Shown here piece after piece: positions 34,975 to 42,709 of a DNA stretch of 56,150 nucleotides. The stretch is from a virus. Under the pieces are notes generated by a model. The model had not been told where the DNA came from. It saw only the letters and a list, made by a program, of their open reading frames with translations, and did no database searches. Made by a program: the position numbers and the translations under genes. Location: positions 1 through 56,150 of IMG/VR virus record IMGVR_UViG_3300045283_000278; one strand, 5' to 3'. The first letter of the stretch is position 1; every line of letters begins with the position of its first letter.

Positions 34975-35005
34975 CCACGCGGTCCTCTCCGCCACGTGGA
35001 CCTCT

Positions 35006-35039
35006 GAGAGCCGCTATCCCGCAAGGGCTGGCGGCTCTC
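35006..35039 (+). terminator. Terminator hairpin of the late operon
   Basis: GAGAGCCGC (35006-35014) pairs with GCGGCTCTC (35031-35039) over a 16-base loop and is followed by TGTCGTT. It separates the rightward late genes from the convergent gene at 35057-35746 and may serve both. Confidence 0.75.
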
Positions 35040-35056
35040 TGTCGTTCCAGGGTCGA

Positions 35057-35746
35057 CTAGGAGATCCGGCGCCCGGCGCCGACGGTGACCTGGCCGATGC
35101 GGTCCTCAAGGCGCGGCGCGATCGACAGCCCGGGGCCGCGCGCGCACACCGTGACGTCGTAGCGGCCGAAGTAGTCGAGCTGCTGGCGCGCCTTCGTGAT
35201 CGTGCTGCCGTTGCGGCGCACGGCCATGACGAGCCGCACGTCCGGGTGGGGGTCGTTGTCGTGCCAGGCGATCTTGCCGCGCAGTCGTAGCCGCCGGCAT
35301 CCGGCGATGGTGTGGAGCCGCTGGGTCTGGAGCGTCCAGCCCTCGAGGACGGCGGGCTCGTCGGCGACATCGAGCGTTGCGACCTGGGTCCACGGAGTGT
35401 CGGTCCCTGACCCGGGGACCGCGCCGTCGTCGCGCATACGCGTGTGCCAGAAGTAGCGGCCGGCGTTCACCGGCTGGGTGAAACGAAGCACCCCGTCCAG
35501 CGGCTCATGGAGGTAGAGCACGGCGAACTCCGACGCCGCGATGTCGACGAAGCTCCCCACGGCGGGTCCCGAGGTCAGCAGATCCGGGGAGCGGGAGAGC
35601 TCGACCTCGGCGGTGCCCTGGAGGAAGTCGTAGGTGAACATCGGTTCCGCGGGGACGGTGTCGCCGTCCCGGGGCGCGAGGACCGTTGCCGCAGGCGCGC
35701 CTGACGGCAGCACGAGCAGGAGTGCGAGCACGATCGTGGCGGCCAC
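35057..35746 (-). CDS. Secreted protein, unknown; possible lysogenic cargo
   Basis: The 229-residue protein has an N-terminal export signal: hydrophobic IVLALLLVLP followed by GAPAATV. After it come beta-rich, FN3-like segments and a C-terminal domain with two Cys. The style is like secreted host proteins of actinobacteria. The GTG at 35746 would remove a normal basic n-region: the in-frame codons just upstream read Glu-Arg-Arg-Arg-Pro, but no standard start precedes them in frame. The nearest ATG (35777) is out of frame. It is leftward, apart from phage operons, so probably expressed in the lysogen. Confidence 0.7.
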   Translation of the reverse strand: MAATIVLALLLVLPSGAPAATVLAPRDGDTVPAEPMFTYDFLQGTAEVELSRSPDLLTSGPAVGSFVDIAASEFAVLYLHEPLDGVLRFTQPVNAGRYFWHTRMRDDGAVPGSGTDTPWTQVATLDVADEPAVLEGWTLQTQRLHTIAGCRRLRLRGKIAWHDNDPHPDVRLVMAVRRNGSTITKARQQLDYFGRYDVTVCARGPGLSIAPRLEDRIGQVTVGAGRRIS

Positions 35747-35894
35747 AAGCAGCGGGCGGCGGCGCTCGATGATGCATGGCGAGTGGTCAGGTGCCCTACT
35801 GATAAGCGGTCTTTCAGCTATTGCACAGGCTTGGGATGGTGGCGCACGTTAGGTTGCCACTGGTTCACATAACGGCTGCGGGGGTTCGGTAGGG

Positions 35895-36272
35895 ATGAGC
35901 GCGACGGGCGGGGTCGGGGGATCTGGATTTCTGCCGGGTGACGAACTAGTGTTCGGTTCCTCGCCGTCGATGGTCGCCGACGACGCGGGATCAACCGGAG
36001 TGGTTGGGGACATTGCGGCCGGGAGCGGAAGGGACCGCTTCATGCAGCATCCGATCATCCATCTACTCCAGGGCGGGGCCTCGGTCTCCGTGCTGGAGTG
36101 GGAGGCCGACCTTGAGCGTCGCGTCGCATCGTTCATCGAGCGCCACCTCCTGACGAGCCCTCCCCCTGGCCCGAGTCAGGTCGCCGTTGATCTTGGCGAG
36201 TGGGCCGAGGGGCTCGAGTGCGACGCCCGGTCTCGCCTGGGATTGGCGGCGCCCCGCCACCAGTTGGCTTAG
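35895..36272 (+). CDS. Possible protein convergent with the repressor-like gene
   Basis: This 125-residue frame has a Gly/Ser/Asp-rich first half and a more convincing second half (HPIIHLLQGG, EWEADLERRVASFIERHLL, VAVDLGEWAEGLE). Its last 140 bases overlap the 3-prime end of the repressor-like gene on the other strand. In that shared stretch the plus frame looks more protein-like than the Gly/Arg/Gln-rich repressor tail. No family is recognised. Confidence 0.45.
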   Translation: MSATGGVGGSGFLPGDELVFGSSPSMVADDAGSTGVVGDIAAGSGRDRFMQHPIIHLLQGGASVSVLEWEADLERRVASFIERHLLTSPPPGPSQVAVDLGEWAEGLECDARSRLGLAAPRHQLA

Positions 36273-36537
36273 ATCTCCCGCGACCGGCCTGCGCCTCCGC
36301 GATCGGCCATTCGTAGAAGACGGCAGGCTCTTCGCCCATCGCCGTCGCAAGCGACTCCAGGATGTCGGCCGGGGGCACCGTCCCTCGGCCTCGCTGCTGC
36401 TCGTACTTCTGAATCACCGAGAGCGACACCGGAGGGTTTGTTAGCCGGGCCAGTTCGCCCTGGCTAAGCCCGTGCTTCTCCCGGAGTTCTGGGAGCAGCT
36501 CATAGAGAAGCTTCGGCGGCGGCGCCACTGCCGTCAT
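36133..36537 (-). CDS. Repressor-like HTH protein (XRE family)
   Basis: The 134-residue protein has an XRE-type HTH at about residues 15-65 (LLPELREKHGLSQGELARLTN, SVIQKYEQQRGRG) and then ILESLATAMGEEP. The C-terminal 60 residues are low complexity. It is divergent from the Cro-like gene across a 60-base region, the classic lysis-lysogeny switch layout, so it is the best candidate for the immunity repressor. The longer open frame to 36717 is antisense to the Cro-like gene and is not used. Confidence 0.75.
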   Translation of the reverse strand: MTAVAPPPKLLYELLPELREKHGLSQGELARLTNPPVSLSVIQKYEQQRGRGTVPPADILESLATAMGEEPAVFYEWPIAEAQAGRGRSKPTGGGAPPIPGETGRRTRAPRPTRQDQRRPDSGQGEGSSGGGAR

Positions 36538-36557
36538 ACAAAACGTTGCATGACGGC

Positions 36558-36587
36558 TTGACAAGTGATGCAGCGTCGTCGTACGAT
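36558..36587 (+). promoter_or_regulatory. Early rightward promoter in the switch region
   Basis: TTGACA (36558-36563) and TACGAT (36582-36587) are 18 bases apart. The -10 ends 10 bases before the ATG at 36598, so the transcript would be leaderless or nearly so. The -35 lies within the palindrome CTTGACAAG (36557-36565), a possible operator half-site pair for one of the flanking HTH proteins. Confidence 0.6.
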
Positions 36588-36597
36588 CCGTAGCACG

Positions 36598-36807
36598 ATG
36601 AAGCGTGTGACCCCACTCAAGCTCGCGATCGTCGCCTCGGGTCGAACCCAACGCGACATCGCCCAGGAGATCGGTGTGGACGAGGGCCACCTGTCTCGAA
36701 TCGTGAACGGCCTCCACTGCTCGGACCCTATGCGCGACGCGTTGTGCGACGCCCTCGGGAAGACGGTTGACGAGCTTTGGCCCGCTTCGGCACAGGCAGC
36801 GGCCTGA
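36598..36807 (+). CDS. Cro-like HTH protein
   Basis: The 69-residue protein uses the ATG at 36598. Nearly the whole protein is an XRE HTH: LAIVASGRTQRDIAQEIG, VDEGHLSRIVNG and DPMRDALCDALGKTVDELW. It is short and divergent from the repressor-like gene, at the head of the early operon, as in lambda-type Cro. The stop overlaps the next ATG. Confidence 0.82.
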   Translation: MKRVTPLKLAIVASGRTQRDIAQEIGVDEGHLSRIVNGLHCSDPMRDALCDALGKTVDELWPASAQAAA

Positions 36808-37328
36808 TGGTCCCCTCCCACGAGATCCGCCAGGCGCTCAGCCACTCCCTCGAGAGCGTCGCGCTCAACGAGCGCCAGCACCTCCTCATCTTCAACCCGG
36901 ACCCCGAGGTCAACAGCCTCGCCGAACGGATCGTCCATCTCCGCCGCCACGGCGTTCCCACCGACCTGGTGGCCGCCTTGGTCGCCGACGTCCGCCGGCT
37001 CCTGGAGCTCAACGCCGCCGAAGGGCACGGCACCCGCACGGTCGCGAGCCGTCTGGATGACCTTGCCTCCGCGCTTGCCCACGCGGAGCGCAACGAAGCC
37101 GTGGTCGCCGCCGTGTCGATCAAGCGCCTTGCCGGCCAGCTTCGGCCGCATCTCGCCACGCTTCGGCAGCCATCGACTGACGGTACGGCGTACTTCCGGG
37201 CGGCAGCGACGGTCAAGGACATTGTTCGATCGACGCCGCGGAGCCGGCTGACGTCACCGACGATGCGCCGCCAGCTCGGCGCCGGACCGCACGCCCAGCT
37301 GCTGGATCTGATGGGGACGGTGGCGTGA
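36807..37328 (+). CDS. Helical protein of the early operon, unknown
   Basis: The 173-residue protein starts at the ATG at 36807 (TGATG overlap). It is mostly helical, with RIVHLRRHGVPTDLVAALVADVRRLLELNA and HAERNEAVVAAVSIKRLAGQL. It has no enzyme motif or membrane segment. It directly follows the Cro-like gene, so it may act early in infection. Confidence 0.7.
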   Translation: MVPSHEIRQALSHSLESVALNERQHLLIFNPDPEVNSLAERIVHLRRHGVPTDLVAALVADVRRLLELNAAEGHGTRTVASRLDDLASALAHAERNEAVVAAVSIKRLAGQLRPHLATLRQPSTDGTAYFRAAATVKDIVRSTPRSRLTSPTMRRQLGAGPHAQLLDLMGTVA

Positions 37329-37498
37329 TGGTTCCGTGGTGGTGCCTGGTGCCGATCCTGGTCGGCGGGGTTGCCGTGGCGATCATCGCCCTGGCGCTCA
37401 TCGAGCTCGCGTTCATCGTGACCGCCCACATCGTGTTCACCGCGGTCGAGCGTCACCGTCGCGCCCGTCTGGCCCGTCGGCGGATGGTGGTGCGCTAA
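37328..37498 (+). CDS. 56-residue single-pass membrane protein
   Basis: The ATG at 37328 overlaps the previous stop (GTGATG). A long hydrophobic helix, LVGGVAVAIIALALIELAFI, is followed by a strongly basic tail (ERHRRARLARRRM). Stop TAA at 37496-37498 overlaps the next ATG (TAATG). The family is unknown; small early membrane proteins can act in exclusion or host takeover, which is inference only. Confidence 0.65.
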   Translation: MVPWWCLVPILVGGVAVAIIALALIELAFIVTAHIVFTAVERHRRARLARRRMVVR

Positions 37499-37704
37499 TG
37501 GCCTGGCTCGGCGACGAGTTCGACCACGAGTACTGGCAGGACTTCGCCGAGGGCCTCGCCCGTGACGAAGACCGAGCCCGCATGACCCTGTACGGCGACC
37601 GGACCCGGTCCGGGGAGGTCGTGCCGTTGGGCTCCACCAAGCGGCCGCACTGGCCGGTCGACGTCTTCCAGGCGGGAGGCCACGATGACGACCGTCCCTT
37701 CTAG
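37498..37704 (+). CDS. 68-residue acidic protein, unknown
   Basis: It starts in the TAATG overlap. The sequence (MAWLGDEFDHEYWQDFAEG...) is acidic and aromatic at the N-terminus, with a Asp/His-rich end. No domain is recognised. Its 3-prime end overlaps the next gene by 20 bases. Confidence 0.6.
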   Translation: MAWLGDEFDHEYWQDFAEGLARDEDRARMTLYGDRTRSGEVVPLGSTKRPHWPVDVFQAGGHDDDRPF

Positions 37705-37870
37705 CGCGTCGGTCATCACGGGCGGCGCCGGCGCTCGCGAGAAGGCGCTCGGGCACGTGTATGCCGCTGAGGCCCGCCGGTTCCTCACCGTGGCCGCTGA
37801 GGCGGGCGTCTCGATCACCGACACCTTCAACAACTGCGGCCCGGGGGCTACCGACCCCCAGGCCGCCTGA
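37685..37870 (+). CDS. 61-residue protein, unknown
   Basis: It overlaps the preceding gene by 20 bases and is followed 19 bases later by a gene with a good ribosome site. It contains AREKALGHVYAAEARRFLTVAAEAGVS, a likely helix. No family is recognised. Confidence 0.5.
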   Translation: MTTVPSSASVITGGAGAREKALGHVYAAEARRFLTVAAEAGVSITDTFNNCGPGATDPQAA

Positions 37871-37889
37871 CCACCGAGAAGAGGTCTCG

Positions 37890-38120
37890 ATGGACGCACA
37901 GCAGATTACTCGTCGGCCTGGCGTCGACTGGACCTACACCCAGCTGGACGCTCTCCGTGATCTGGCGCGCACCTTGGAGTGCTCGTCGGGCACCGTGAGC
38001 CAGCTGGACCACGACGTCTGGCACTTCGTTGCCTATAGCGATCAGGGTGACGCCCCCGCATGCTCCGGGGTCATCACCGCCGACGGCCGCGTCCGCACCG
38101 ACGTGCTGGTGGCAGCCTGA
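37890..38120 (+). CDS. 76-residue protein, unknown
   Basis: The ATG at 37890 follows GAGAAGAGG. The protein has an N-terminal helix (TYTQLDALRDLARTLE) and a small beta part (DHDVWHFVAYSDQGD). The stop overlaps the next ATG. It has no known domain. It sits directly before the Sak4-like gene in the recombination part of the early operon. Confidence 0.65.
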   Translation: MDAQQITRRPGVDWTYTQLDALRDLARTLECSSGTVSQLDHDVWHFVAYSDQGDAPACSGVITADGRVRTDVLVAA

Positions 38121-39154
38121 TGGCCGGCCTGACGTTCGCTGCCGCCGCGGCGATCCCCGACACGTTCAACGTGCTCCTCTACGGTCCGCCGAAGGCCGGT
38201 AAGACCTCGGCGGCCGCGACGGCTCCTGGGCCGATCCTGTGGCTGAACATGGAGGGCGGCGGCGCTCTCGGGTACGCACGTCGCGTCGCCGCGCAGCGCG
38301 GCACCGAGATCCACGAGGTTCGTCCGCAGCGCCACGAGAAGCTCAAGCCGGTCCTCGAGGACATCTACCGGCACGTCTCCACCGGCGCCGAGCCGAAGGT
38401 GCAGACCGTGGTGGTCGACACGCTCGGCAAGGTCCGCGATCACCTGGCCCGCGACATCGGCGGGGCGCACCCGCAGATCCAGCACTGGGGCGAGGTAGCC
38501 AAGGTCATCGAGCAGTTCGTCGTGACGATGCGCGACCAGCCGGTCAACCTCATCCTCCTGGCGCACGAGGCGGTCAAGGACGCTGACGACGGCGACCGGA
38601 TCGTGGAGCCGCTGATCGGCGGCGCGACGACCGCAAAGGTCTGCGGCGAGGTCGACGTCATCGCCTACTGCGGGCGCAAGGAGGACGAGGACGGCAACGT
38701 CGAGTACCTCGGTGTGCTCGTCGAGCGCCGCGGTCGCCGCGCGGGTGATCGCTCCGGTGGTCTCGGCGCGAGCCGGCCGCTGGACCTGACCGAGTGGCTG
38801 GACACGTACGGCAAGGCGCTGGCCTCCGGCGCCCCGCTGTCCAGGGAGCCGGCCCAGCCCGAGCCGGCCGCGGACCCGGAGCCCGAGCCTGTGGTGGAGC
38901 CGATCACGAAGAAGCGGGCCGGCGAGATCGTCGACGCGGCCTGGCAGGTCGGTGTGGAGAACCAGCTGCAACTCGCCGCGTCGCACGCGCACGGCGCCGA
39001 CGTCGGGGACTGCTCGACGAAGACCGCCGCCAAGGAGGCCCTGGGGAAGCTCACTGGGCCGCAGGGGGACACGGTCATGAAGTGGCTGATCCGCAAGGCC
39101 GACGAGCAGGCGGCCGGCTCCCCCGACGGCGAGCGCAGCGAGGCTGCGGCATGA
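38120..39154 (+). CDS. Sak4-like RecA-fold ATPase (AAA_24)
   Basis: The 344-residue protein has Walker A GPPKAGKTS at residues 22-30 and Walker B VVVDT at 97-101, with a Gly-rich LNMEGGGAL after strand 2. This is the AAA_24/Sak4 pattern of phage single-strand annealing and recombination ATPases. The C-terminal third is a Pro/Glu linker and a small helical domain (about 265-330). It is coupled to a PD-(D/E)XK nuclease gene, so the two probably form a recombination pair comparable to lambda Red in role. Confidence 0.85.
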   Translation: MAGLTFAAAAAIPDTFNVLLYGPPKAGKTSAAATAPGPILWLNMEGGGALGYARRVAAQRGTEIHEVRPQRHEKLKPVLEDIYRHVSTGAEPKVQTVVVDTLGKVRDHLARDIGGAHPQIQHWGEVAKVIEQFVVTMRDQPVNLILLAHEAVKDADDGDRIVEPLIGGATTAKVCGEVDVIAYCGRKEDEDGNVEYLGVLVERRGRRAGDRSGGLGASRPLDLTEWLDTYGKALASGAPLSREPAQPEPAADPEPEPVVEPITKKRAGEIVDAAWQVGVENQLQLAASHAHGADVGDCSTKTAAKEALGKLTGPQGDTVMKWLIRKADEQAAGSPDGERSEAAA

Positions 39155-40038
39155 CGACGATCGAGCAGGCCAACGTGCAGGTCATGGGCCCGTTCGAGGT
39201 TCACACCATGCCGACAGGGGTGTCGGTCGCCTACCGCGACAAGGACCACAGCTACTGGAAGACCTGCGAGATCGCGGGTGGCGTGTGGAAGGGCACGGGC
39301 CGGCTGACTGGCGTGTCGACGGTCGTCAGCCCGTTTGACTTCCGTCCCGACAATCTCATGCGGTGGGCCGCCCGCACCAACGGTGCTGGCGTCGCCGCCC
39401 TTGCGGCCGAGGCGCTGTCGCTTGAGCACGCCGACGACATCCGCGCTTCGCTGCGCTGGCTGGAGTCGGCTGACTCGATCTGGTCCGCGCTTGAGGACGC
39501 GCGTCTGCTGTTCAGCGACGCGAGTGACGCAGCAGCCGACCGCGGCACCAACGTCCACAAGCACAGCCTCCAGGCGCTCGCGGCTGGCAGACCGGTGCCT
39601 GATTGGGCCTCGATGACCGAGATCGAGCGCGGCTACTCGCGCGGCGTCGAGACGTTCTGGATGGACCACGACCTCGAGCCCCTGCACAGCGAGACGGTCG
39701 TCGTCGACCCTCGGCTCGGCGTCGCGGGTCGCTTGGACCTGATCGCCCGGTCGCGAAAGCTCGGCGGCGTGGTGTTGCTGGATGCCAAGACGTCGGGATT
39801 CATCCCCAACAAGCATCACGTGCAGCTTGCCGGCTACGCCCACTGCGCGAACGAGTGCGGGTTGATCGACGAGTTCGCTGGGGCCTATGTGCTGCAGGTC
39901 GGCGCCGACGGCAGCTATGAGCTGATCCCGTCGCAGGCTACGGCCGAGTCGTTCGTCATGGCGGTGAAGGTCTACCGGGAGGCCGCACGCATTCAGCGCG
40001 ACGCGAGCAGGGCCGCGAAGAAGGCGAGCGCGGCATGA
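39151..40038 (+). CDS. PD-(D/E)XK exonuclease (RecB/Cas4-like)
   Basis: The 295-residue protein has RGTNVHKH (131-138, motif I His), GRLDLIARSRK (Asp 196) and VVLLDAKTSG (Asp 211, Lys 213), then QLAGYAHCA (motif with Gln and Tyr). These are the ordered motifs of the RecB/Cas4-type nuclease domain. I see no four-Cys iron-sulphur set, so it is not a full Cas4. It likely resects DNA for the Sak4-like protein. ATGA overlap with that gene. Confidence 0.85.
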   Translation: MTTIEQANVQVMGPFEVHTMPTGVSVAYRDKDHSYWKTCEIAGGVWKGTGRLTGVSTVVSPFDFRPDNLMRWAARTNGAGVAALAAEALSLEHADDIRASLRWLESADSIWSALEDARLLFSDASDAAADRGTNVHKHSLQALAAGRPVPDWASMTEIERGYSRGVETFWMDHDLEPLHSETVVVDPRLGVAGRLDLIARSRKLGGVVLLDAKTSGFIPNKHHVQLAGYAHCANECGLIDEFAGAYVLQVGADGSYELIPSQATAESFVMAVKVYREAARIQRDASRAAKKASAA

Positions 40039-40238
40039 CCGTGATCTCGACGATCCCCGGTGCCCAGGACCGCCGGTGTGACGTGTGCCTGGAGTTCGGC
40101 GGCTTCCGTTCTGCGGAGCGCTACGCGGCGACCGGCTGGGAGCAGCACGACGGGTTCGACCTGTGCCCGATCTGCCTGTTCGAGTTCAACGGGCCGCAGG
40201 CCGCTCTCAACCACATCAACACGGAGGCGGCAGCGTGA
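40035..40238 (+). CDS. 67-residue zinc-finger-like protein
   Basis: Two CxxC pairs (RRCDVCLEFGG and FDLCPICLFEF) suggest one zinc ribbon. It is coupled to the nuclease gene (ATGA) and to the next gene (GTGA). A DNA- or protein-binding role in the recombination module is possible but not shown. Confidence 0.7.
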   Translation: MTVISTIPGAQDRRCDVCLEFGGFRSAERYAATGWEQHDGFDLCPICLFEFNGPQAALNHINTEAAA

Positions 40239-40630
40239 TCGACCCCGTCACGGTGGTGCAGTCGCTGCACGACGACGCCGCTGACCTCGACACGATCAGC
40301 AAGCGTCTCTACGAGGCCAACCAGCGAGTCGATCGCGCCGAGGCCGCCTGGGATCTCGTCTACGACGCCAACGCCGAGTCTCTCAAGGACGAGATGGTCG
40401 AGGACGGCCGCAAGGGCGACCCCGCCGAGCACTGGATCACCTCCGTGACCCGTCGTCAGCACCGGGTCGTCTACCAGGAGCTTCGAAACGCCAAGCGTGA
40501 GGTGGAGCGTCTGGAGCGCCAGTTGAAGGCGAAGACGTCGGCGACGTCGGCGCGCCAGTCGGAGTTGAAGGTGTTGCAGGACGAGGCGCGCGCCCAGGAC
40601 TACCTCTCGCAGAGGAGGCATGCGGCCTGA
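40235..40630 (+). CDS. Coiled-coil protein, unknown
   Basis: The 131-residue protein starts with GTG in an overlap. It is almost entirely helical, with a coiled coil near residues 75-125 (LRNAKREVERLERQLKAK). No enzyme motif is seen. It lies among recombination genes. Confidence 0.7.
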   Translation: MIDPVTVVQSLHDDAADLDTISKRLYEANQRVDRAEAAWDLVYDANAESLKDEMVEDGRKGDPAEHWITSVTRRQHRVVYQELRNAKREVERLERQLKAKTSATSARQSELKVLQDEARAQDYLSQRRHAA

Positions 40631-40833
40631 TGCCCGACACCGTCGTCGACCCGCTCGCCGGCCCTGACGGCATCTTCGCCACGGACCGGCCGCCGACCCG
40701 CGGCGACTGGCACACGATCGCCGTGCTCGCCCTTCGCGTGCTCGGCCACCCACTTCCCACCAGCAGGTTCGACGCGACCGTCGCCGCCGTGCGACTGCGC
40801 GAGCACATCAACAACACCGAGAGGACCCAGTGA
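40630..40833 (+). CDS. 67-residue protein, unknown
   Basis: It starts in a TGATG overlap. It contains DWHTIAVLALRVLGHPLP and VAAVRLREHI helices. No family is recognised. It is coupled to the next gene (GTGA). Confidence 0.6.
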   Translation: MPDTVVDPLAGPDGIFATDRPPTRGDWHTIAVLALRVLGHPLPTSRFDATVAAVRLREHINNTERTQ

Positions 40834-41204
40834 CCGCCACCGCCACCTCCAACGGCAAGACCATCGACCCGGTGCAGACCGCGATCAGCGAGGACGGACA
40901 GGTAGTTGATGCGCCGCCGAAGGCACCAGCCGAGCGCAAGATCAAGCCATACGCCGTGTTCGAGGTGATCGAGTCCAAGGACGACGTGCCGACCAAGTTG
41001 GAGTTCGTCTGCTCGGTCGAGGCGTTCGACAAGACCGAGGCCCGGTGGGCGGCCGTCGACAAGACCCCTGCGTTGAAGAAGCGCGTCACCGCCAAGGACG
41101 GCCAGTCCGGCGAGCCGGTGGTGCTGCTGCCGATCTCGGCCCGGTCGCTGTCGGGTGCTGAGGCGACGTTCGAGAAGGTCGAGCAGGTCATCGCGAGGGC
41201 ATGA
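40830..41204 (+). CDS. 124-residue protein, unknown
   Basis: It has a GTG start in an overlap. The middle and end form an alpha/beta domain (KPYAVFEVIESK, KLEFVCSVEAFDKTEARWAAVDK, VVLLPISARSLSGAEATFEKVEQV). It looks like a small folded protein but I cannot name the family. Its place next to nuclease and resolvase genes hints at a helper role. Confidence 0.65.
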   Translation: MTATATSNGKTIDPVQTAISEDGQVVDAPPKAPAERKIKPYAVFEVIESKDDVPTKLEFVCSVEAFDKTEARWAAVDKTPALKKRVTAKDGQSGEPVVLLPISARSLSGAEATFEKVEQVIARA

Positions 41205-41533
41205 TCGCGCTGCCCCCTCATGGCCTGCCGGTGCTGCGGCCGCTGCGTCACGTTGACGCGGCGCGCAGTGGTCTGTCCCGGGTGCTCGTGGCCGACGCCG
41301 TGGCGATCGTCATTGACGGCGCGGAGAAGGCGGCCGAGGCGGCCGAGCGACGTCGGATTGAGCGTGAGGCGCGCGCCAGTCGGCCGTGGAGCCCGCCGTT
41401 TCGGTGCAATCGCTGCCACCGCTACGTGTCGAGTGCCACGTCGGCGTGCAAGGGCTGCGGGCATGTCGGGGCGACCTGCGACGAGGGTCAGCGGACCAGC
41501 TACGCCCGAGCCCATCGGAGGCATGCCGCATGA
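41201..41533 (+). CDS. Zinc-ribbon protein, 110 residues
   Basis: A helical N-terminus is followed by a four-Cys ribbon: FRCNRCHRY and SACKGCGHVG, with a further CDEG. It is coupled at both ends (ATGA). Zinc-ribbon proteins of this size are frequent in actinophage early operons. No specific function. Confidence 0.7.
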   Translation: MIALPPHGLPVLRPLRHVDAARSGLSRVLVADAVAIVIDGAEKAAEAAERRRIEREARASRPWSPPFRCNRCHRYVSSATSACKGCGHVGATCDEGQRTSYARAHRRHAA

Positions 41534-41847
41534 GTCAGCGTGGCCACGCCCGAGAGCGCGCTGTCGTCGCCCATCTGCGAGAGCAGGACTGGATCGCCTT
41601 CCGCGCCCCCGCCAGCCTCGGCGTCGCCGACGTCGTCGCGCTGCGCGCCGGGTCAATCCCGCGACTGGTCGAAGTGAAATCGACCGCGCAGGGGCCATAC
41701 GAGCACTTCGGTCCCGCCGACCGCCAGAAGCTTGCGTCGGCCGCTTCGATGGCCGGCGCGTCGGCGTGGCTGGTGTGGTGGCCGCCGAGAGCGTCGATGC
41801 GCTGGATCGCCGAGTCCGAGTGGCCGGCCGTGAGGGCCGCGGCATGA
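41530..41847 (+). CDS. Hjc-like Holliday junction resolvase (PD-(D/E)XK)
   Basis: The 105-residue protein starts with SQRGHARERAVVAHLRE (the conserved Glu/Arg helix), has ASLGVADVVALRAG (Asp) and PRLVEVKST (Glu-x-Lys), then FGPADRQKL. This is the complete motif order of archaeal-type Hjc resolvases and related VSR-like nucleases. It would cut four-way junctions made during recombination or replication. It starts in an ATGA overlap. Confidence 0.85.
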   Translation: MSQRGHARERAVVAHLREQDWIAFRAPASLGVADVVALRAGSIPRLVEVKSTAQGPYEHFGPADRQKLASAASMAGASAWLVWWPPRASMRWIAESEWPAVRAAA

Positions 41848-42530
41848 GGGGCGTTGCGGCATCCGAGGAGACCCGTGCATTGGCCCGAACGCTCCATGCC
41901 GAGGGTGTGTCGCCATTGGAGATCTCCCGGCGGCTGGGCTACGCCAGAGCAACGATCTACCAGTGGTTGGACCCGGAGCACATGAGCAAGCAGAAGGTGC
42001 GTCGGCTGCGGTATTCGCAGCCGTGTGTGGATTGCGGCAAGGCGACGGGCGGCTCCGGAGGTTTCGCTGCCCCTGCCCTGCGATGCGCACCCTGCCAGCG
42101 GCGGTGGCAGCGGGAGAACGCGATCTGGACCCGGGAGACTGTGATCACCGCGATCCAGGCATGGGCCGATGAGCATGGCGGCGTCCCACCGGTCGCAGCC
42201 GATTGGAATCCGGCGATAGCACGCCGCCTCGGTAAGCCCGAGAAGGCCGACAAGTTCTATGAGGACGACGCGTGGCCGACTGTCGAAAGCGTGCAGAAAG
42301 TTTTCGGGTCGTGGAACCAGGCGATTCGGGCCGCGGGGTTTGCGCCGAGGCGCCCCGGTCACTACGGCCGCGAAGGTGAGGACCCCACCGTGGTCCAACA
42401 CACCGTTGACCTGTACGAGCAAGGTCTGTCCCAACGAGAGATCGCCGAGTTGCTGGGCATCAGCAAGGCCGGCGTGCGATATCGGCTGGCTCGCGGGCGA
42501 GGGAAGCGATCGACCGGGGCCGCCGCATGA
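41844..42530 (+). CDS. Multi-HTH DNA-binding protein with zinc finger
   Basis: The 228-residue protein has an N-terminal HTH (VSPLEISRRLGYARATIYQWL), a zinc finger (CVDCGK and RCAPCQRRW) and two SANT/homeodomain-like modules (VITAIQAWADEHGGVPPVAADW and VQKVFGSWNQAIRAAGF). A C-terminal HTH (GLSQREIAELLGISKAGVRYRLARG) follows. The set resembles DNA-binding modules seen in homing-nuclease-linked proteins, but no nuclease centre is present. It may be a regulator or the directionality factor; both are unproven. Confidence 0.75.
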   Translation: MRGVAASEETRALARTLHAEGVSPLEISRRLGYARATIYQWLDPEHMSKQKVRRLRYSQPCVDCGKATGGSGGFAAPALRCAPCQRRWQRENAIWTRETVITAIQAWADEHGGVPPVAADWNPAIARRLGKPEKADKFYEDDAWPTVESVQKVFGSWNQAIRAAGFAPRRPGHYGREGEDPTVVQHTVDLYEQGLSQREIAELLGISKAGVRYRLARGRGKRSTGAAA

Positions 42531-42709
42531 GCCGGACGAAGCAGCGGACCTGCCGCGGCAAGCGCCGGTTCCGCGACCACGCCGAAGCCATCCGCTCCCT
42601 TCGCGGCCTCGCCGCCGTCAGCACCCGCCAGAAGATCGCTGACCGGGCATACGCCTGTGACCGCTGCGGCGGCTGGCATGTCTCATCCCGACCGGACCGG
42701 TACGCATGA
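42527..42709 (+). CDS. 60-residue basic zinc-ribbon protein
   Basis: It is coupled to the preceding gene (ATGA). Basic throughout, with ACDRCGGWHVS near the C-terminus and a single upstream Cys (RTCRGKRRF). The KxRFRDHAEA...YxCxxCGGWH pattern is familiar from many actinophages. The function is unknown. Confidence 0.72.
   Translation: MSRTKQRTCRGKRRFRDHAEAIRSLRGLAAVSTRQKIADRAYACDRCGGWHVSSRPDRYA

Noticed and set aside
36538-36717. Longer N-terminus of the repressor-like protein
   Set aside because: The extension is antisense to the Cro-like gene and its promoter and has no HTH-like or conserved content.
39151-40038. True Cas4 or part of a CRISPR system
   Set aside because: The nuclease motifs fit the RecB/Cas4 superfamily, but the iron-sulphur Cys set and neighbouring cas genes are missing. 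A phage recombination role fits better.
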